64,000 bases of DNA from Deltaproteobacteria bacterium (lineage in GTDB: Bacteria > Myxococcota_A > Polyangia > HGW-17), in contig JAFGWM010000006.1 in the NCBI GenBank assembly GCA_016937155.1, positions 38,782-102,781 on the forward strand, read 5' to 3'. The notes beneath the pieces were generated by a model. That model saw only the letters and a list, made by a program, of their open reading frames with translations, searched no databases and was not told the origin of the DNA. How positions within the stretch are numbered: the stretch's first letter is position 1; each line of letters opens with the position of its first letter. The translations under genes were made by a program, and so were the position numbers. Shown here one piece after another: positions 16,386 to 25,883 of this stretch.

Positions 16386-17846
16386 TTGAAACAGCTAAAA
16401 ATACTATTTGTATCCAGCGAAGTCAGACCCTATGCAATGAGTGGGGGGCTTGGGGATGTGAGTGGAACACTTCCCCGTTATCTTAAAAAACGTGGTCATG
16501 ATGTCAGGGTTGTGATGCCTGGATATTCCAGTGCAGGGGTTCATTCTTTCCGACAGACTTCTTCTCCTCTCGGTGTTAACCTTGGTAATGGTGTCAAATG
16601 GTGTGGAATCAGACTGAATAAAATTCCTGGAAGTGATGTTCCTGTGTTTTTTATCGAACATGACAACTTTTTCTCCAGAGATGGACTTTACGGTGATCCA
16701 AATGGTGAGTTTGGAGACAATCTGGAGAGATTTGCTCTTCTGTCAAAGGGTTCACTTGAACTGTGCCACTATTTGGGATGGTATCCCGATGTTATTCACG
16801 CAAATGACTGGCAGACTGCTTTGATTCCCGGCTATCTGAACAGTACTGAAAGATCAAACCAGCTGGGAAGTGCAGCAAGTGTTCTGACCATTCACAACCT
16901 TGGTTATCAGGGAAGATTTTCTGCTGATGAATTTGGAAAAACAGGTCTTCCATGGGAACTATACACTCATATGAGTTATGAATTTCATGGAGGTCTTAAT
17001 CTTTTAAAAGGGGGAATATACCATAGCACAATGGTAAATACTGTTTCCAGTATGTATGCTCACGAGATTCAGACTCCTGAGATGGGTGAAGGACTAGACG
17101 GTGTTTTGAGAGAAAGAGGGGCACAGTTATACGGAATTCTGAATGGCATAGACACATCTGAATGGAATCCTGAAACTGACAGATATCTCGAACATAATTA
17201 TAATAAGGAAACACTTTCCAGCAAGGCCTCAGCTAAACGTTCACTTCAGATGGAACTTGGACTGGAACTCAGGGATGAAACACCTGTTATTGCAATGGTG
17301 ACAAGACTGGCATGGCAAAAAGGTATTGATGTTGTGGCTGGTGCAATACGTAGAATTATGGAGATGGATGTACAGTTTGTTCTAGTGGGAACCGGCGAAA
17401 AGTGGGCTGAAGATTTTTTTGGCCAGCTAAATCATGATTTTCCAGGGAGATTCAGGGCAGTCATTGACTTTAATACCGGTTTGTCGCACAGGGTGGAAGC
17501 CGGAGCGGATTTATTCCTTATGCCTTCAAGGTATGAACCATGCGGTCTGAATCAGATGTATTCCCTGAGATACGGGACGCTGCCCATTGTAAGGGCCACA
17601 GGAGGACTTGCAGATACTGTAAGGAATTATGATCAGCAAAGTGGTAATGGAACCGGGTTTAAATTCTACGATTTGAACGAAGGCTCTCTTTTTGATGTTG
17701 TGGGATGGGCTGTTGATACATACTTCAACAGACAGGAACACTTTAAAAATATGGTTATCCGGGCAATGTCCGGTGATTATGGATGGGAAAACAGTGCTGC
17801 ACAGTATGAAGAACTTTATCGAAGAGCCATAATGGCAAGAAGGTGA
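16386..17846 (+). CDS. glgA: Glycogen synthase, GT5 family
   Basis: 486 residues, the usual length for bacterial GlgA, which extends alpha-1,4-glucan chains with ADP-glucose (or UDP-glucose). The N-terminal nucleotide-binding part has SEVRPYAMSGGLGDVSGTLP, the middle has WQTALIPGYL and NGIDTSEWNP, and the C-terminal Rossmann half has TRLAWQKGID and the catalytic EPCGLNQMYSLRYGTLP. The residue normally Lys in the K-T/V-G-G-L motif, which contacts the sugar nucleotide, is Met here (AMSGGL), which is unusual. The start is TTG at 16386 with GGAG eight to nine bases before. The gene ends five bases from the convergent PEGA gene. No other glg genes are nearby. Confidence 0.93.
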   Translation: MKQLKILFVSSEVRPYAMSGGLGDVSGTLPRYLKKRGHDVRVVMPGYSSAGVHSFRQTSSPLGVNLGNGVKWCGIRLNKIPGSDVPVFFIEHDNFFSRDGLYGDPNGEFGDNLERFALLSKGSLELCHYLGWYPDVIHANDWQTALIPGYLNSTERSNQLGSAASVLTIHNLGYQGRFSADEFGKTGLPWELYTHMSYEFHGGLNLLKGGIYHSTMVNTVSSMYAHEIQTPEMGEGLDGVLRERGAQLYGILNGIDTSEWNPETDRYLEHNYNKETLSSKASAKRSLQMELGLELRDETPVIAMVTRLAWQKGIDVVAGAIRRIMEMDVQFVLVGTGEKWAEDFFGQLNHDFPGRFRAVIDFNTGLSHRVEAGADLFLMPSRYEPCGLNQMYSLRYGTLPIVRATGGLADTVRNYDQQSGNGTGFKFYDLNEGSLFDVVGWAVDTYFNRQEHFKNMVIRAMSGDYGWENSAAQYEELYRRAIMARR

Positions 17847-17851
17847 TGAAA

Positions 17852-19171
17852 TTATGGAGTGGTAACTTCAAATTCAGGTCGGTTTTTCAGTTTCAGAATC
17901 ATGTATGTTCCACCACCTGCAGCAGCAACACCTGCACCGATTGCTGTCCAGAACCACCACTTTTTATAGATAGGAGTTTCAAGGACACATCTCCCTCCCA
18001 CACAACTTCCCTCACCGCAATCTCTGTCTGCATAGCATTTTTTATCGTTTTCACTGACCTTGGCAAGATCAATAACCGGCTTTATTTTGAAGAGTTCATT
18101 AACAACAGTTTTATTGAGATTTCCAGGAACAACATTTCGTCGTCTGACTCTTTTATGCCACGCGTTGAGTTTTGCATTGTACCAGGAAATTTCAGTATCA
18201 TTGGCATTAGCTCTGAAAATAACAATGTTATCCACTCTCATTTTTTTGGCCATGGTTGCCAGTTCAGGTGGTACACCATCCTTATTCAGTAATTGACTGT
18301 CAATGGTATTTATCTGTGATGAAATTTCCTTAAAATTATCACTTTTTGCCACTTTAAACTCTGTAACAGCTTTTTCCTGATCCTTTACAGTAACTTCCTG
18401 AAATAGCGGTTTGTAGCCATATCTTGCAAATGTAACAGCATGTCTTCCGGGAGGAACATTTTCGATAATAGCAGGAGTAACGCCAACCAGATTTCCATCA
18501 AGGTACACAAATCCCTTTACATCACTGTTTGCGATAACTGTTCCGGAACCAAACCCGGGGGGTTCAATACTTTTATTGAATACCTCAAGTGTGGCAGCAA
18601 CCTTAAAAGCGCTCTTGGGTAAAGGATATCCTGGGAAAACACTGAATCCAAGTCTGAAGGAGCCTTTCGCATCATCAGTCAGAGCATCCATTAACTGTGC
18701 GGCACCAAGATAGAGATATGAAAGAGCAAGCCGTCTTTTAACCTTGTATGATGGTCCATATTTTTCCCTGAACTGAGAAAGTCCGTCAACTGCATCCTTT
18801 AATAATTTAACAGCCTTGGAATACTTTCCTTTTTTGAACATTTTAACCCCTTTTTTATATTTCTTTTTGTATATAGGGGTGTATTCAGTTTTTGGAGGCT
18901 TTGTCAGACTTTCGTTGTAAGGCATCGCAAGGATTGCATTTTTTGAGGACAGCTTAAGCCCGACAGCCAGAGCCATTTTGCTTAGATCCTTGTAGTATTC
19001 ATCAGGAGTAATAACGATGAACATATGAGTGCCGTTGGAATTTCTGGGCTTTTTTTTCTTCTTAACGGCAGATGGGGCAGGCTCTTTTGGTTTAGCCTTT
19101 TTCTTGGAGACTGCTTCAGGAGCCACCAGAAGTAACAGTGATAAACTTAAAATTATGACTTTATTCAGCAT
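17852..19171 (-). CDS. PEGA-domain protein with C-terminal membrane helix
   Basis: 439 residues, third gene of the 22081-17852 minus operon. Signal peptide-like N terminus (MLNKVIILSLSLLLLVAPEA) followed by a very Lys-rich stretch. TPR-like helices lie around 105-190 (KKYKKGVKMFKKGKYSKAVK). A PEGA domain (about 215-275) reads GFVYLDGNLVGVTPAIIENV then PPGRHAVTFARYGYKP. A Cys-rich knot CYADRDCGEGSCVGGRCV and a single membrane helix (WWFWTAIGAGVAAAGGGTYM) close the protein. PEGA domains are surface beta-sandwiches often found with kinases in Myxococcota. The upstream pseudokinase fits that association. Molecular function unknown. Confidence 0.8.
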   Translation of the reverse strand: MLNKVIILSLSLLLLVAPEAVSKKKAKPKEPAPSAVKKKKKPRNSNGTHMFIVITPDEYYKDLSKMALAVGLKLSSKNAILAMPYNESLTKPPKTEYTPIYKKKYKKGVKMFKKGKYSKAVKLLKDAVDGLSQFREKYGPSYKVKRRLALSYLYLGAAQLMDALTDDAKGSFRLGFSVFPGYPLPKSAFKVAATLEVFNKSIEPPGFGSGTVIANSDVKGFVYLDGNLVGVTPAIIENVPPGRHAVTFARYGYKPLFQEVTVKDQEKAVTEFKVAKSDNFKEISSQINTIDSQLLNKDGVPPELATMAKKMRVDNIVIFRANANDTEISWYNAKLNAWHKRVRRRNVVPGNLNKTVVNELFKIKPVIDLAKVSENDKKCYADRDCGEGSCVGGRCVLETPIYKKWWFWTAIGAGVAAAGGGTYMILKLKNRPEFEVTTP

Positions 19172-19184
19172 TATATTACCTGTT

Positions 19185-19817
19185 TCAGTCTGGATCAGCT
19201 ATGAACCAGCCGTCATTAATTCTTTTCATTTTTAAACTGGAAACATCGGAATACGGAAGTATAGCAGTGCTTTCATTTATAAAAATAATCTGATCCTTTG
19301 CCTTTTCAAGTTGGGAAAGGAGTGACTTTATACGTGGATTTTTTAAACTGAAAATTTTAGCCAGCTCAACTGGGCTTATACTTACACGGTATTCTTCGAT
19401 AAGAAGTGACGAGATGATGTCCACCCTCTGAAATTTAAGAGCTCTAACAAACGATTTTACAGTATCCTCAGGTGTTGAATTTCTGTATTCAGGAAAAGGA
19501 ATTCCAGTAAATTTCCAACCATCTGAAGAATTTATCAGTTTTACAGAGGTTCCCTCAATATCAAGCTCTGCACTATAAATATATTTCGCTTTTCCAGCTA
19601 TTTTTACACATCTGCGTACTTTTTCCCGTGAAAGTCTTTTGTAATCTTCAGGGGAATTGATCTTATTGTTCTTTTCAGAAGTGAGCCTGAATATTTCCTT
19701 TCCATGGTGTTCCTTCCATGCCTGACACCAGTTTGAATAAACAGAAGATGGTCTGTTACCGGAAGAACACGATATGGTTAAAAATAATACAAATATAGAA
19801 AGGGTTATTTTATTCAT
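19185..19817 (-). CDS. Hypothetical lipoprotein in pseudokinase operon
   Basis: 210 residues. Signal peptide MNKITLSIFVLFLTISC with lipobox ISC. The mature part has a tryptophan/cysteine-containing N-terminal region and two alpha/beta segments ending in WFIADPD, the pattern of small NTF2-like or DUF4878-like periplasmic lipoproteins (EDTVKSFVRALKFQRVDIIS resembles that motif), which is a guess. The start overlaps the pseudokinase stop by four bases (ATGA), so the two are translationally coupled. The PEGA gene starts 13 bp after its stop. Confidence 0.7.
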   Translation of the reverse strand: MNKITLSIFVLFLTISCSSGNRPSSVYSNWCQAWKEHHGKEIFRLTSEKNNKINSPEDYKRLSREKVRRCVKIAGKAKYIYSAELDIEGTSVKLINSSDGWKFTGIPFPEYRNSTPEDTVKSFVRALKFQRVDIISSLLIEEYRVSISPVELAKIFSLKNPRIKSLLSQLEKAKDQIIFINESTAILPYSDVSSLKMKRINDGWFIADPD

Positions 19818-22081
19818 TTTGTCTGATATTGCTTTGCAAAGAATTCCTTCAGTGTAAGACTTGGGAAGTGCATATAGGACTTATTGTATATCTCAATTGC
19901 CTTCTTCTCGTTTTTATCAAGTACACTGATGGCGTTTATCATTCTTCTTACCTGAATCCAGTTTTTAGAGTCAAAACGTTTTTTCAGATCTTCAAGCATT
20001 TTTGTTTTAAGTTTTTTCCCCATTTCCGGCCAGAGTTTTTTGAGTTTCCGGTCAACTCTTTTAGCCTTGGGATATTCTTCTGCCATTGCCATATAAACTG
20101 AAAGAGTGCTGTTTTTAGGGTCTGAAATCAGGTTGGCGTCATCCTTGAATAATTTCAGATACATTTTGTAGAGTTTTTTAAGATTTGTTTCCGGATTTCT
20201 TTCCCACAAAGGTGCAGCGGGATAAACCGGAAGAAATCCCAAAAGTTCCCTGAAGGAGATTTTCGCTTTTTTTCCTTTTCTTGAGAAATAAAAATCAACC
20301 ATTGTTTTAAAATTCAATGTATTGGCATCGTTGGGAATAAGGGTGTTGAAAGTCCTGATAACCCTCTCCATGAATATTTTGTTGTCATGATATTTATCAA
20401 GATATCCAAGAGAAAATACTGTTTTGAAAAGTTCTCCTGATAGTTTTGAAGCGGTTTTCTTTGCTTCCGGAGAGTTTACTGCCATGATACTCATAATCAA
20501 CTCTGATGCTGATTTCCCATCTCCGGCAGTTTTTTCGGGAATAAGTCCGGATTTTGCCTTGAGAAGTTCATTGATTTTACCCGATGTTTCCTTGATATCA
20601 ACTTTGTCAGAGACAATGAATTGTGGTGGTGGTGCCGGTTTCACTTTTCTGAGTACATTTTCAAGATTATCAACTGCATCTTTTGCAAAAATATCCTTAT
20701 AAAGGAATTTGTTTGCACCAAAAATTCCACCAACTATGGCACCTGCAAGAATGATAACACCAATTATCCCCCACACAAGTTTGCCTTTTTTCCGTTTTTC
20801 AGCTGCCATTGATTCAGCTTCTTCTCTTCTTGCTTCAGCAGCTTTAATATCTTCAACCTTTACAGCCTGAAAAACGCCTGTCTGTCCGGTGCGAACCGAG
20901 AATTTTCTTCTGTCCTCACTACTTAGATCCACCTGTCCATCCCGGTATTTCTCTTCAAGGGATTTTTCAGAATCAGATATGGTTCCGGTTCCTTCCTTCA
21001 CATTCATCAGGTCATCGGCCTTCACCGGTGCTGCTTCCTCGTTTTCTTCACCCTTTTTGAACCATAAAGTCTCTCTGAATCCTCCCTTTCTTCTTCTTCG
21101 CGGACTTCTTCTTCCAGGATCATCCTCATTTTCAACCGGAGGTAAATCCTGCACAGTTTTGAGAGGTTCCTCTTTGGCAGCCGCTGGCTGTGGAACTTCC
21201 TGAGGGGGGGGTTCAACTGGAGGATTCACCTCAGGACCTGGTATAGCAACTGCTTCCTTTTTTTCTTCCGGAACGGCGGGATTAAATACATTTTTCATCT
21301 CGTTGATGAAGAAATTAAAATCAGGGTATCTGGAATTTGAGGTGCTGCTGAGGCCTTTTAACACAAAATTATCAAAAGCAGCGGGAAGGCCAAGATCTCC
21401 CCTCACAGAAGACGGGAGAGGGGGAGTAGCGTGCTTGTGTTTTTCAATGAGTGATGCGGGATCCCCATCGGTATAGGGTGGCATACCGAGAATCATGTAA
21501 TACAGCATACATGTGAGGCTGTAAATCGAACCTGGAACACCGGGGTCCATACCATTGGCCTGCTCCGGAGACATAAACCAGGGATCACCGAAAATACCCT
21601 GAGCAATGGACTGAGCGACGCCGAATCCCATGAGTGTAACGGTTCCGTCCTGATTCAGATAAATATTGGAGGGACCCAGTTCCCGATGAAAAACACCATA
21701 CGTTGAAGCATCCCTGAGTATTGAAGCCATGCTTTCCACGTATGAAACAGCCTCATTCCACGGAATGACTCCCTGTGCAATTCTTGTGCTGAGCGCCGTT
21801 CCTTCCGGGGGAACATAAGCAGTATAAAGTCTCCCATCAGGAAGTACATTGAAATGAACTGTTTTTGCACAGCCATTTACACTGCCTGAGGAAACAATTT
21901 CTTTTCTTGCTCTTTCAACAGCCTCTGGTGAAGGTAAAGCCTCAGGACGTACAATCAGTACATTAACTGCTGCCCCTGACATTTTATCGGTAGCCTGGTA
22001 TATATCACCAACTGGTCTTCCCTCTATAAGGTTGCCTAGTACAAACCTTCCATCCAACTCATAGGTTTGCTGATCAGTCAT
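19814..22081 (-). CDS. Membrane pseudokinase (Ser/Thr kinase fold, catalytic residues lost)
   Basis: 755 residues. Residues 10-270 have the Pkn2/PknB kinase fold, but key residues are missing. The VAVK lysine is Asn (AAVNVL, about 40), the HRD aspartate is Glu (HRELGPSNIYL, about 134), the DFG aspartate is Gly (MGFGVA, about 152), and the Gly-rich loop is degraded. The APE-like SPEQ and the C-lobe pattern are kept. A Pro/Glu-rich linker, a membrane helix around 430-455 (LVWGIIGVIILAGAIVGGIF) and a 300-residue helical extracytoplasmic domain follow. It probably signals or scaffolds without phosphorylating. GGAGG lies five bases before the ATG. First gene of an operon with a lipoprotein and a PEGA protein. 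Confidence 0.9.
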   Translation of the reverse strand: MTDQQTYELDGRFVLGNLIEGRPVGDIYQATDKMSGAAVNVLIVRPEALPSPEAVERARKEIVSSGSVNGCAKTVHFNVLPDGRLYTAYVPPEGTALSTRIAQGVIPWNEAVSYVESMASILRDASTYGVFHRELGPSNIYLNQDGTVTLMGFGVAQSIAQGIFGDPWFMSPEQANGMDPGVPGSIYSLTCMLYYMILGMPPYTDGDPASLIEKHKHATPPLPSSVRGDLGLPAAFDNFVLKGLSSTSNSRYPDFNFFINEMKNVFNPAVPEEKKEAVAIPGPEVNPPVEPPPQEVPQPAAAKEEPLKTVQDLPPVENEDDPGRRSPRRRRKGGFRETLWFKKGEENEEAAPVKADDLMNVKEGTGTISDSEKSLEEKYRDGQVDLSSEDRRKFSVRTGQTGVFQAVKVEDIKAAEARREEAESMAAEKRKKGKLVWGIIGVIILAGAIVGGIFGANKFLYKDIFAKDAVDNLENVLRKVKPAPPPQFIVSDKVDIKETSGKINELLKAKSGLIPEKTAGDGKSASELIMSIMAVNSPEAKKTASKLSGELFKTVFSLGYLDKYHDNKIFMERVIRTFNTLIPNDANTLNFKTMVDFYFSRKGKKAKISFRELLGFLPVYPAAPLWERNPETNLKKLYKMYLKLFKDDANLISDPKNSTLSVYMAMAEEYPKAKRVDRKLKKLWPEMGKKLKTKMLEDLKKRFDSKNWIQVRRMINAISVLDKNEKKAIEIYNKSYMHFPSLTLKEFFAKQYQTK

Positions 22082-22403
22082 CAGATCCTCCGGATTGTTT
22101 AATGAACTCGCTTTTGCAAGATCAGCTAAGGATAATTCGTTTAAGCTCCAAGGTCAAGATCACCGCTGGAAAATAATAAAAAATTAATAATATCAGTGAC
22201 ACAAGTCCCTTTATTACTGGAGCTGTTTCAAAAATTCTTCAATTTAATCTGAAACTGTATCAACATACTTAATCCCAATGATTTTTGAAAGAAAAATCTT
22301 GGAATAAGATTTCCGTTCATCTGCAATATATGTTTTTGTGGAGATCCCTTTTTGGGGTTATAAGTTTCAGGCGTGAAAATTATTTTTGCAGATCGGAATT
22401 CTT
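22082..22403. other. Divergent promoter region, no gene
   Basis: About 320 bp, AT-rich, between the divergent pseudokinase and beta-propeller genes. It must hold both promoters and includes GGAGG for the pseudokinase. I could not fix -35/-10 pairs, and I see no strong palindrome, sigma-54 site or RNA structure. Confidence 0.5.
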
Positions 22404-23537
22404 ATGAAATTTTTTGTACTCAGTTTTTTGATAATTATTGAAATATCACCTGCTCAGGGTTCAAAGGGTTCTCCCAAAGCGCGTCAAAGAGGGCATATCC
22501 TGACCATGGGAAAAACCAGATTCATGATATGGGGTGCAGCATCAACCGGCATTATGCCAAAAGGCTGCAGTGTGTCTCCTGATGGAAAGTGGCTTTTTGT
22601 AAGTAATTTTGGAAGAAAAAATGTAAAAAATATAAGTGTTTATGAAACACCTTCCCTGAAATTTCACAAATATTTGAGTTACAGGGGTAACAGTGTTGAA
22701 ACTGCAGTATCACCTGATTCAAAAACTTTGTATTCAACCAATATGTACGGATATTATCTTGATGTAATCGATATCGGGGCTTTCACTCTAAGAAAAAGAA
22801 TAAAAATCGGATATTTTCCAAAGTTGATCCTTCTTAACAGAGCAGGTGACACAGCGTTTATTTCACTGTGGGAAGGAGCAGGATTTATGAAGGTTGATAC
22901 AGTTTCAGGAGTAAAGAAGCGATATGTCACCAGAAAGGGAAATCCCAGAGGTCTTTCACTCAGTCCTGATGAGAAAACTCTATATGTGGCTAACAACAGG
23001 GGGAAAACATACACTGTTGTGGATCTCACCGGTAAACTTAAAAACAGTGTGCCTCCACTGGTTCATCACAACATTGGTCGGGGTCCAAGGCATACGGCTT
23101 TAAGTTCGGATGGAAAAACACTTTATATAAGCACACTCGGAAGTTCTTCAGTATATGTTCTAGATACAAAAACCAAAAAAGTCATTAAGCGAGTACCGGT
23201 TGGAAAGAAACCTAAAACAATAGAACTTTCAAAAGACGGTAAATTTCTTTACACAGCGAATTATACAGGCCACAGCATATCAATAATGGATACCTCAACC
23301 TTTGAGGTAAAGACACTGGATGTTGATATTGTAAGAGCAAGTGGACTTACTGTGGGACATAATGACAGGTTTATCTATGTTACAGGGTGGTGCAGTGATG
23401 ATGTATGGGCAATTATGAGGTTAAAGGACAATGAAAAGGTTCCAGTAACTCTTGGCCCTTCAATTAAGAGGAGAGGACTCGACCGAAAATCCCCACGGGA
23501 CTGGTTTGGGTGTTCGATAAAGAAATCCAGGAAATAA
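22404..23537 (+). CDS. Secreted YVTN-type beta-propeller protein
   Basis: 377 residues from the ATG at 22404; an in-frame TTG at 22386 is less likely. Signal peptide MKFFVLSFLIIIEISPAQG. The rest is repeated four-stranded blades of about 42 residues with the motifs VSPDGKWLFVSNFG, LSPDEKTLYVANNRG, LSSDGKTLYISTLG and LSKDGKFLYTANYTG, i.e. the YVTN/lactonase-like beta-propeller class. Such periplasmic or surface proteins are mostly interaction scaffolds. No catalytic residues of gluconolactonase were recognised. uppP starts five bases after its stop, so they are probably co-transcribed. Confidence 0.85.
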   Translation: MKFFVLSFLIIIEISPAQGSKGSPKARQRGHILTMGKTRFMIWGAASTGIMPKGCSVSPDGKWLFVSNFGRKNVKNISVYETPSLKFHKYLSYRGNSVETAVSPDSKTLYSTNMYGYYLDVIDIGAFTLRKRIKIGYFPKLILLNRAGDTAFISLWEGAGFMKVDTVSGVKKRYVTRKGNPRGLSLSPDEKTLYVANNRGKTYTVVDLTGKLKNSVPPLVHHNIGRGPRHTALSSDGKTLYISTLGSSSVYVLDTKTKKVIKRVPVGKKPKTIELSKDGKFLYTANYTGHSISIMDTSTFEVKTLDVDIVRASGLTVGHNDRFIYVTGWCSDDVWAIMRLKDNEKVPVTLGPSIKRRGLDRKSPRDWFGCSIKKSRK

Positions 23538-23541
23538 AAAA

Positions 23542-24336
23542 ATGAGTATGATTTTTGCAATATTTCTAGGAATTCTGCAGGGAGTGACAGAGTTTCTTCC
23601 GGTCTCTTCCTCAGGTCATCTTGTGGTTCTTGAAAAATATTTTTCAATGACTCCATCAATTACCATAAATGTTTTTCTCCACCTTGGAACCCTTGGTGCC
23701 ATAGTCTTTTACTACTGGAAAGACCTTTCAGAGCTTATCAGAGTTTTTTTCCGGTTTCCGTTTTTTAATCCCGAAAAAAAATCCAGAGAATCTGATCTTA
23801 TACTGATGCTGCTGCTTTCCACTTTTATTACAGGAATTTTAGCTCTGTTAATGAAAAATACCATGGAAAAACTGTTTACTTATCATTTCTCATGGTTGGT
23901 TTTGGCAGGTACTTTTTCAGTAACTGCCATAATGCTGATTGTAAGTACTGGAATTCAGTCAGGACAAAAAGAAATAAATTGGAACATCGCAGTTATTTTA
24001 GGTATTGTGCAGGGATTGGCGGTTATGCCTGGAATCAGCAGAAGCGGGTTTACCATATGTGCTGCTCTGATCCTTGGTGTTAAACCTGCTGAAGCAGCAC
24101 GATATTCTTTTCTGATGGCTGTTCCGGCTATTGCCGGTGCTGGAATTCTTGAGGCTAGACATCTTTCATCCATTTCTGATCCCGTCCCACTTGCTGCAGG
24201 GGTTCTTATAAGTGCTTTAGCCGGTTTTTTAAGTTTATCCTTTCTTGTAAGACTTGTGGAAAAAGGAAAAATCCGGTTTTTCGCCTGGTATCTGTTTCCA
24301 CTTGCTGTTTTTTGCATATACTGCTTTGTACGCTGA
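23542..24336 (+). CDS. uppP: Undecaprenyl-diphosphatase (BacA family)
   Basis: 264 residues, the usual length. Integral membrane enzyme that dephosphorylates undecaprenyl diphosphate, recycling the lipid carrier for peptidoglycan and surface glycans; it also confers bacitracin tolerance. Both family signatures are present: ILQGVTEFLPVSSSGHLVV near the N terminus and VMPGISRSGFTICAALILG around residue 155. About eight membrane segments. AGGAAATAAAAAA precedes the ATG. Confidence 0.97.
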   Translation: MSMIFAIFLGILQGVTEFLPVSSSGHLVVLEKYFSMTPSITINVFLHLGTLGAIVFYYWKDLSELIRVFFRFPFFNPEKKSRESDLILMLLLSTFITGILALLMKNTMEKLFTYHFSWLVLAGTFSVTAIMLIVSTGIQSGQKEINWNIAVILGIVQGLAVMPGISRSGFTICAALILGVKPAEAARYSFLMAVPAIAGAGILEARHLSSISDPVPLAAGVLISALAGFLSLSFLVRLVEKGKIRFFAWYLFPLAVFCIYCFVR

Positions 24337-24409
24337 TATCAGGGAGTAGATTTATTGCCAAAGTTATTCCTGTTCATGGCTGGATGAATGGATGGTGAGA
24401 AAATAAAAT

Positions 24410-25636
24410 TTATCTGCTACCTGGAATATTCAGACTGAATGCGGCTAAAACACCTGTACAGGCCTGGACGAAACTTCCGCACTTTTCAACTCCAATGTTT
24501 GATCCTGTGTAAAATCCCACCAGAGGACTTTTGGATTTCACTGCGCCCTGTACAAGATAAGCTTCTTCAAAATCAGTTCCAGTGATTTTACTGGTTCTTC
24601 CCACATCGTCCAGATACATGGTGAAAAGAATATTATTTTCACCCAGAGATTCCATAAGTTTCATTGAGGAATATCTGGTACTTTCCAGCAGATTTCTTTT
24701 GTGTCTGGATAAAATCTGAATCCAGTCACCTTCTTCACAGTCCTTTTCAGAAAGCTGGATTGAGGAATCAATAGTATTTAAATTGATTAACTTCCTGTTC
24801 ATCACAGTATAATCTTCCGGTGTTCCATTTGTTCGCCCATTTGTTTTTGCAAGTCCGAGAATAACTGTTTTTTCATTGAATCCTCTCTGTAAAAGAACAT
24901 CAAGTGCTGGTCTATTTTCCAGTTCGTATATAATGCCATTTTGGCATTTGGTTATTTCAAAAAAACCGCTGCCAGAAATACAACCATGAGTTGTTTCGGT
25001 GGAAATTTTTATGTTTTCGGAAAATACAAGACAGACTGCAGTATCAGTACATACCTCATATCCATCGAATATAACAGGTGGTGAGTATTGTGGATCAGAT
25101 ACGAGGCCACCACCAATAATTGGTGGAATATCAGGTTTCCCTATGTACTTTTGTATTCCTTCAAGTAATTTACTTCCGGAGTTTAACAGTTGCTTTTCTC
25201 TGGTGTTTTTTGAATAACCATAAAGCAGTAGTGCCGGTGTATCAGCAGTGACTCTGGCGTATTTATCCATTCGAATCCCAAGTTTTTTTCCGGTTTCATG
25301 TTCGTTTTCCGGTAACTGTCTTTCAGAAATTATATAAGGAGCTTCAATACTGGGACTGAAAACAGTCAGGGAACATTCATATCCGGTGTATCCCACTTTT
25401 GTATTGGATATAGCTCCAGGGGCTGACCCTCCCACAACCGGGATATTCCCAAAATATTTTTTAATGGTATCAAAAAAAAGCATGGGATTGTGATTTCCCC
25501 CGCAAAAAGCCATAGCCCAGGCTGGATTTTGGAAATTTTCAGATGAATTTGTCACCTGCTTTATCATTTCCCGTACGGCATCTTTTGTACCAATTTTTGT
25601 TGAATACCCTATGGATACAAGTGAATTTCTTTTCAT
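24410..25636 (-). CDS. FIST-domain sensor protein
   Basis: 408 residues, no membrane segment. The FIST N domain (about 5-210) shows AMAFCGGNHNPMLFFDTIKK, VVGGSAPGAIS and IIGGGLVSDP. The FIST C domain (about 220-395) ends PLVGFYTGSNIGVEKCGSFV. FIST domains sense small ligands, possibly amino acids, and usually sit in or next to signalling proteins. GAGGAAGGA lies before the ATG. A sigma-54 promoter (25682-25697) sits about 35-60 bp upstream, and a large sigma-54 activator is divergently encoded. The activator probably controls this gene; the sensed ligand is unknown. Confidence 0.9.
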   Translation of the reverse strand: MKRNSLVSIGYSTKIGTKDAVREMIKQVTNSSENFQNPAWAMAFCGGNHNPMLFFDTIKKYFGNIPVVGGSAPGAISNTKVGYTGYECSLTVFSPSIEAPYIISERQLPENEHETGKKLGIRMDKYARVTADTPALLLYGYSKNTREKQLLNSGSKLLEGIQKYIGKPDIPPIIGGGLVSDPQYSPPVIFDGYEVCTDTAVCLVFSENIKISTETTHGCISGSGFFEITKCQNGIIYELENRPALDVLLQRGFNEKTVILGLAKTNGRTNGTPEDYTVMNRKLINLNTIDSSIQLSEKDCEEGDWIQILSRHKRNLLESTRYSSMKLMESLGENNILFTMYLDDVGRTSKITGTDFEEAYLVQGAVKSKSPLVGFYTGSNIGVEKCGSFVQACTGVLAAFSLNIPGSR

Positions 25637-25681
25637 GTCAGCATCCTTCCTCTGAAAACAGGAAAACCATCAGAGGTAAAC

Positions 25682-25697
25682 GCACCAACTGTGCCAA
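25682..25697 (-). promoter_or_regulatory. Sigma-54 (-24/-12) promoter for the FIST gene
   Basis: On the minus strand the sequence is TTGGCACAGTTGGTGC. This has a perfect -24 element (TGGCAC), correct spacing, and -12 element GTGC against the consensus TTGC. The implied transcript would start near 25670, leaving a leader of about 35 bases with a strong ribosome site before the ATG at 25636. An enhancer-binding protein gene lies next door. Confidence 0.8.
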
Positions 25698-25821
25698 TTG
25701 AAGATTTTAAAAAGTTTAATATAAAAAAATAAGTTAAAACAAATATATAGTGTATTTTATCAGATAAAAAACACGCCGTTTGATAAGTGTTGATTGTGTC
25801 ATCATGTGTCACTATGGTACA

Positions 25822-25846
25822 AAAATGTATCAATATGATACATTTT
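25822..25846. promoter_or_regulatory. Perfect 11-bp inverted repeat, likely activator binding site
   Basis: AAAATGTATCA, three bases ATA, then TGATACATTTT: a perfect dyad 25 bp long. It lies about 150-175 bp upstream of the predicted sigma-54 transcript start, the distance expected of an upstream activating sequence, and 38 bp before the activator's own start codon, where it could mediate autoregulation. Two TGTGTCA direct repeats lie just to the left. Confidence 0.7.
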
Positions 25847-25883
25847 GTGTGTCATGTTTATCAGAAGTGGACAGGAGAATGGA

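Noticed and set aside
19814..22081. Active PknB-type kinase
   Set aside because: Three essential catalytic residues (VAVK Lys, HRD Asp, DFG Asp) are all replaced, so it is called a pseudokinase.
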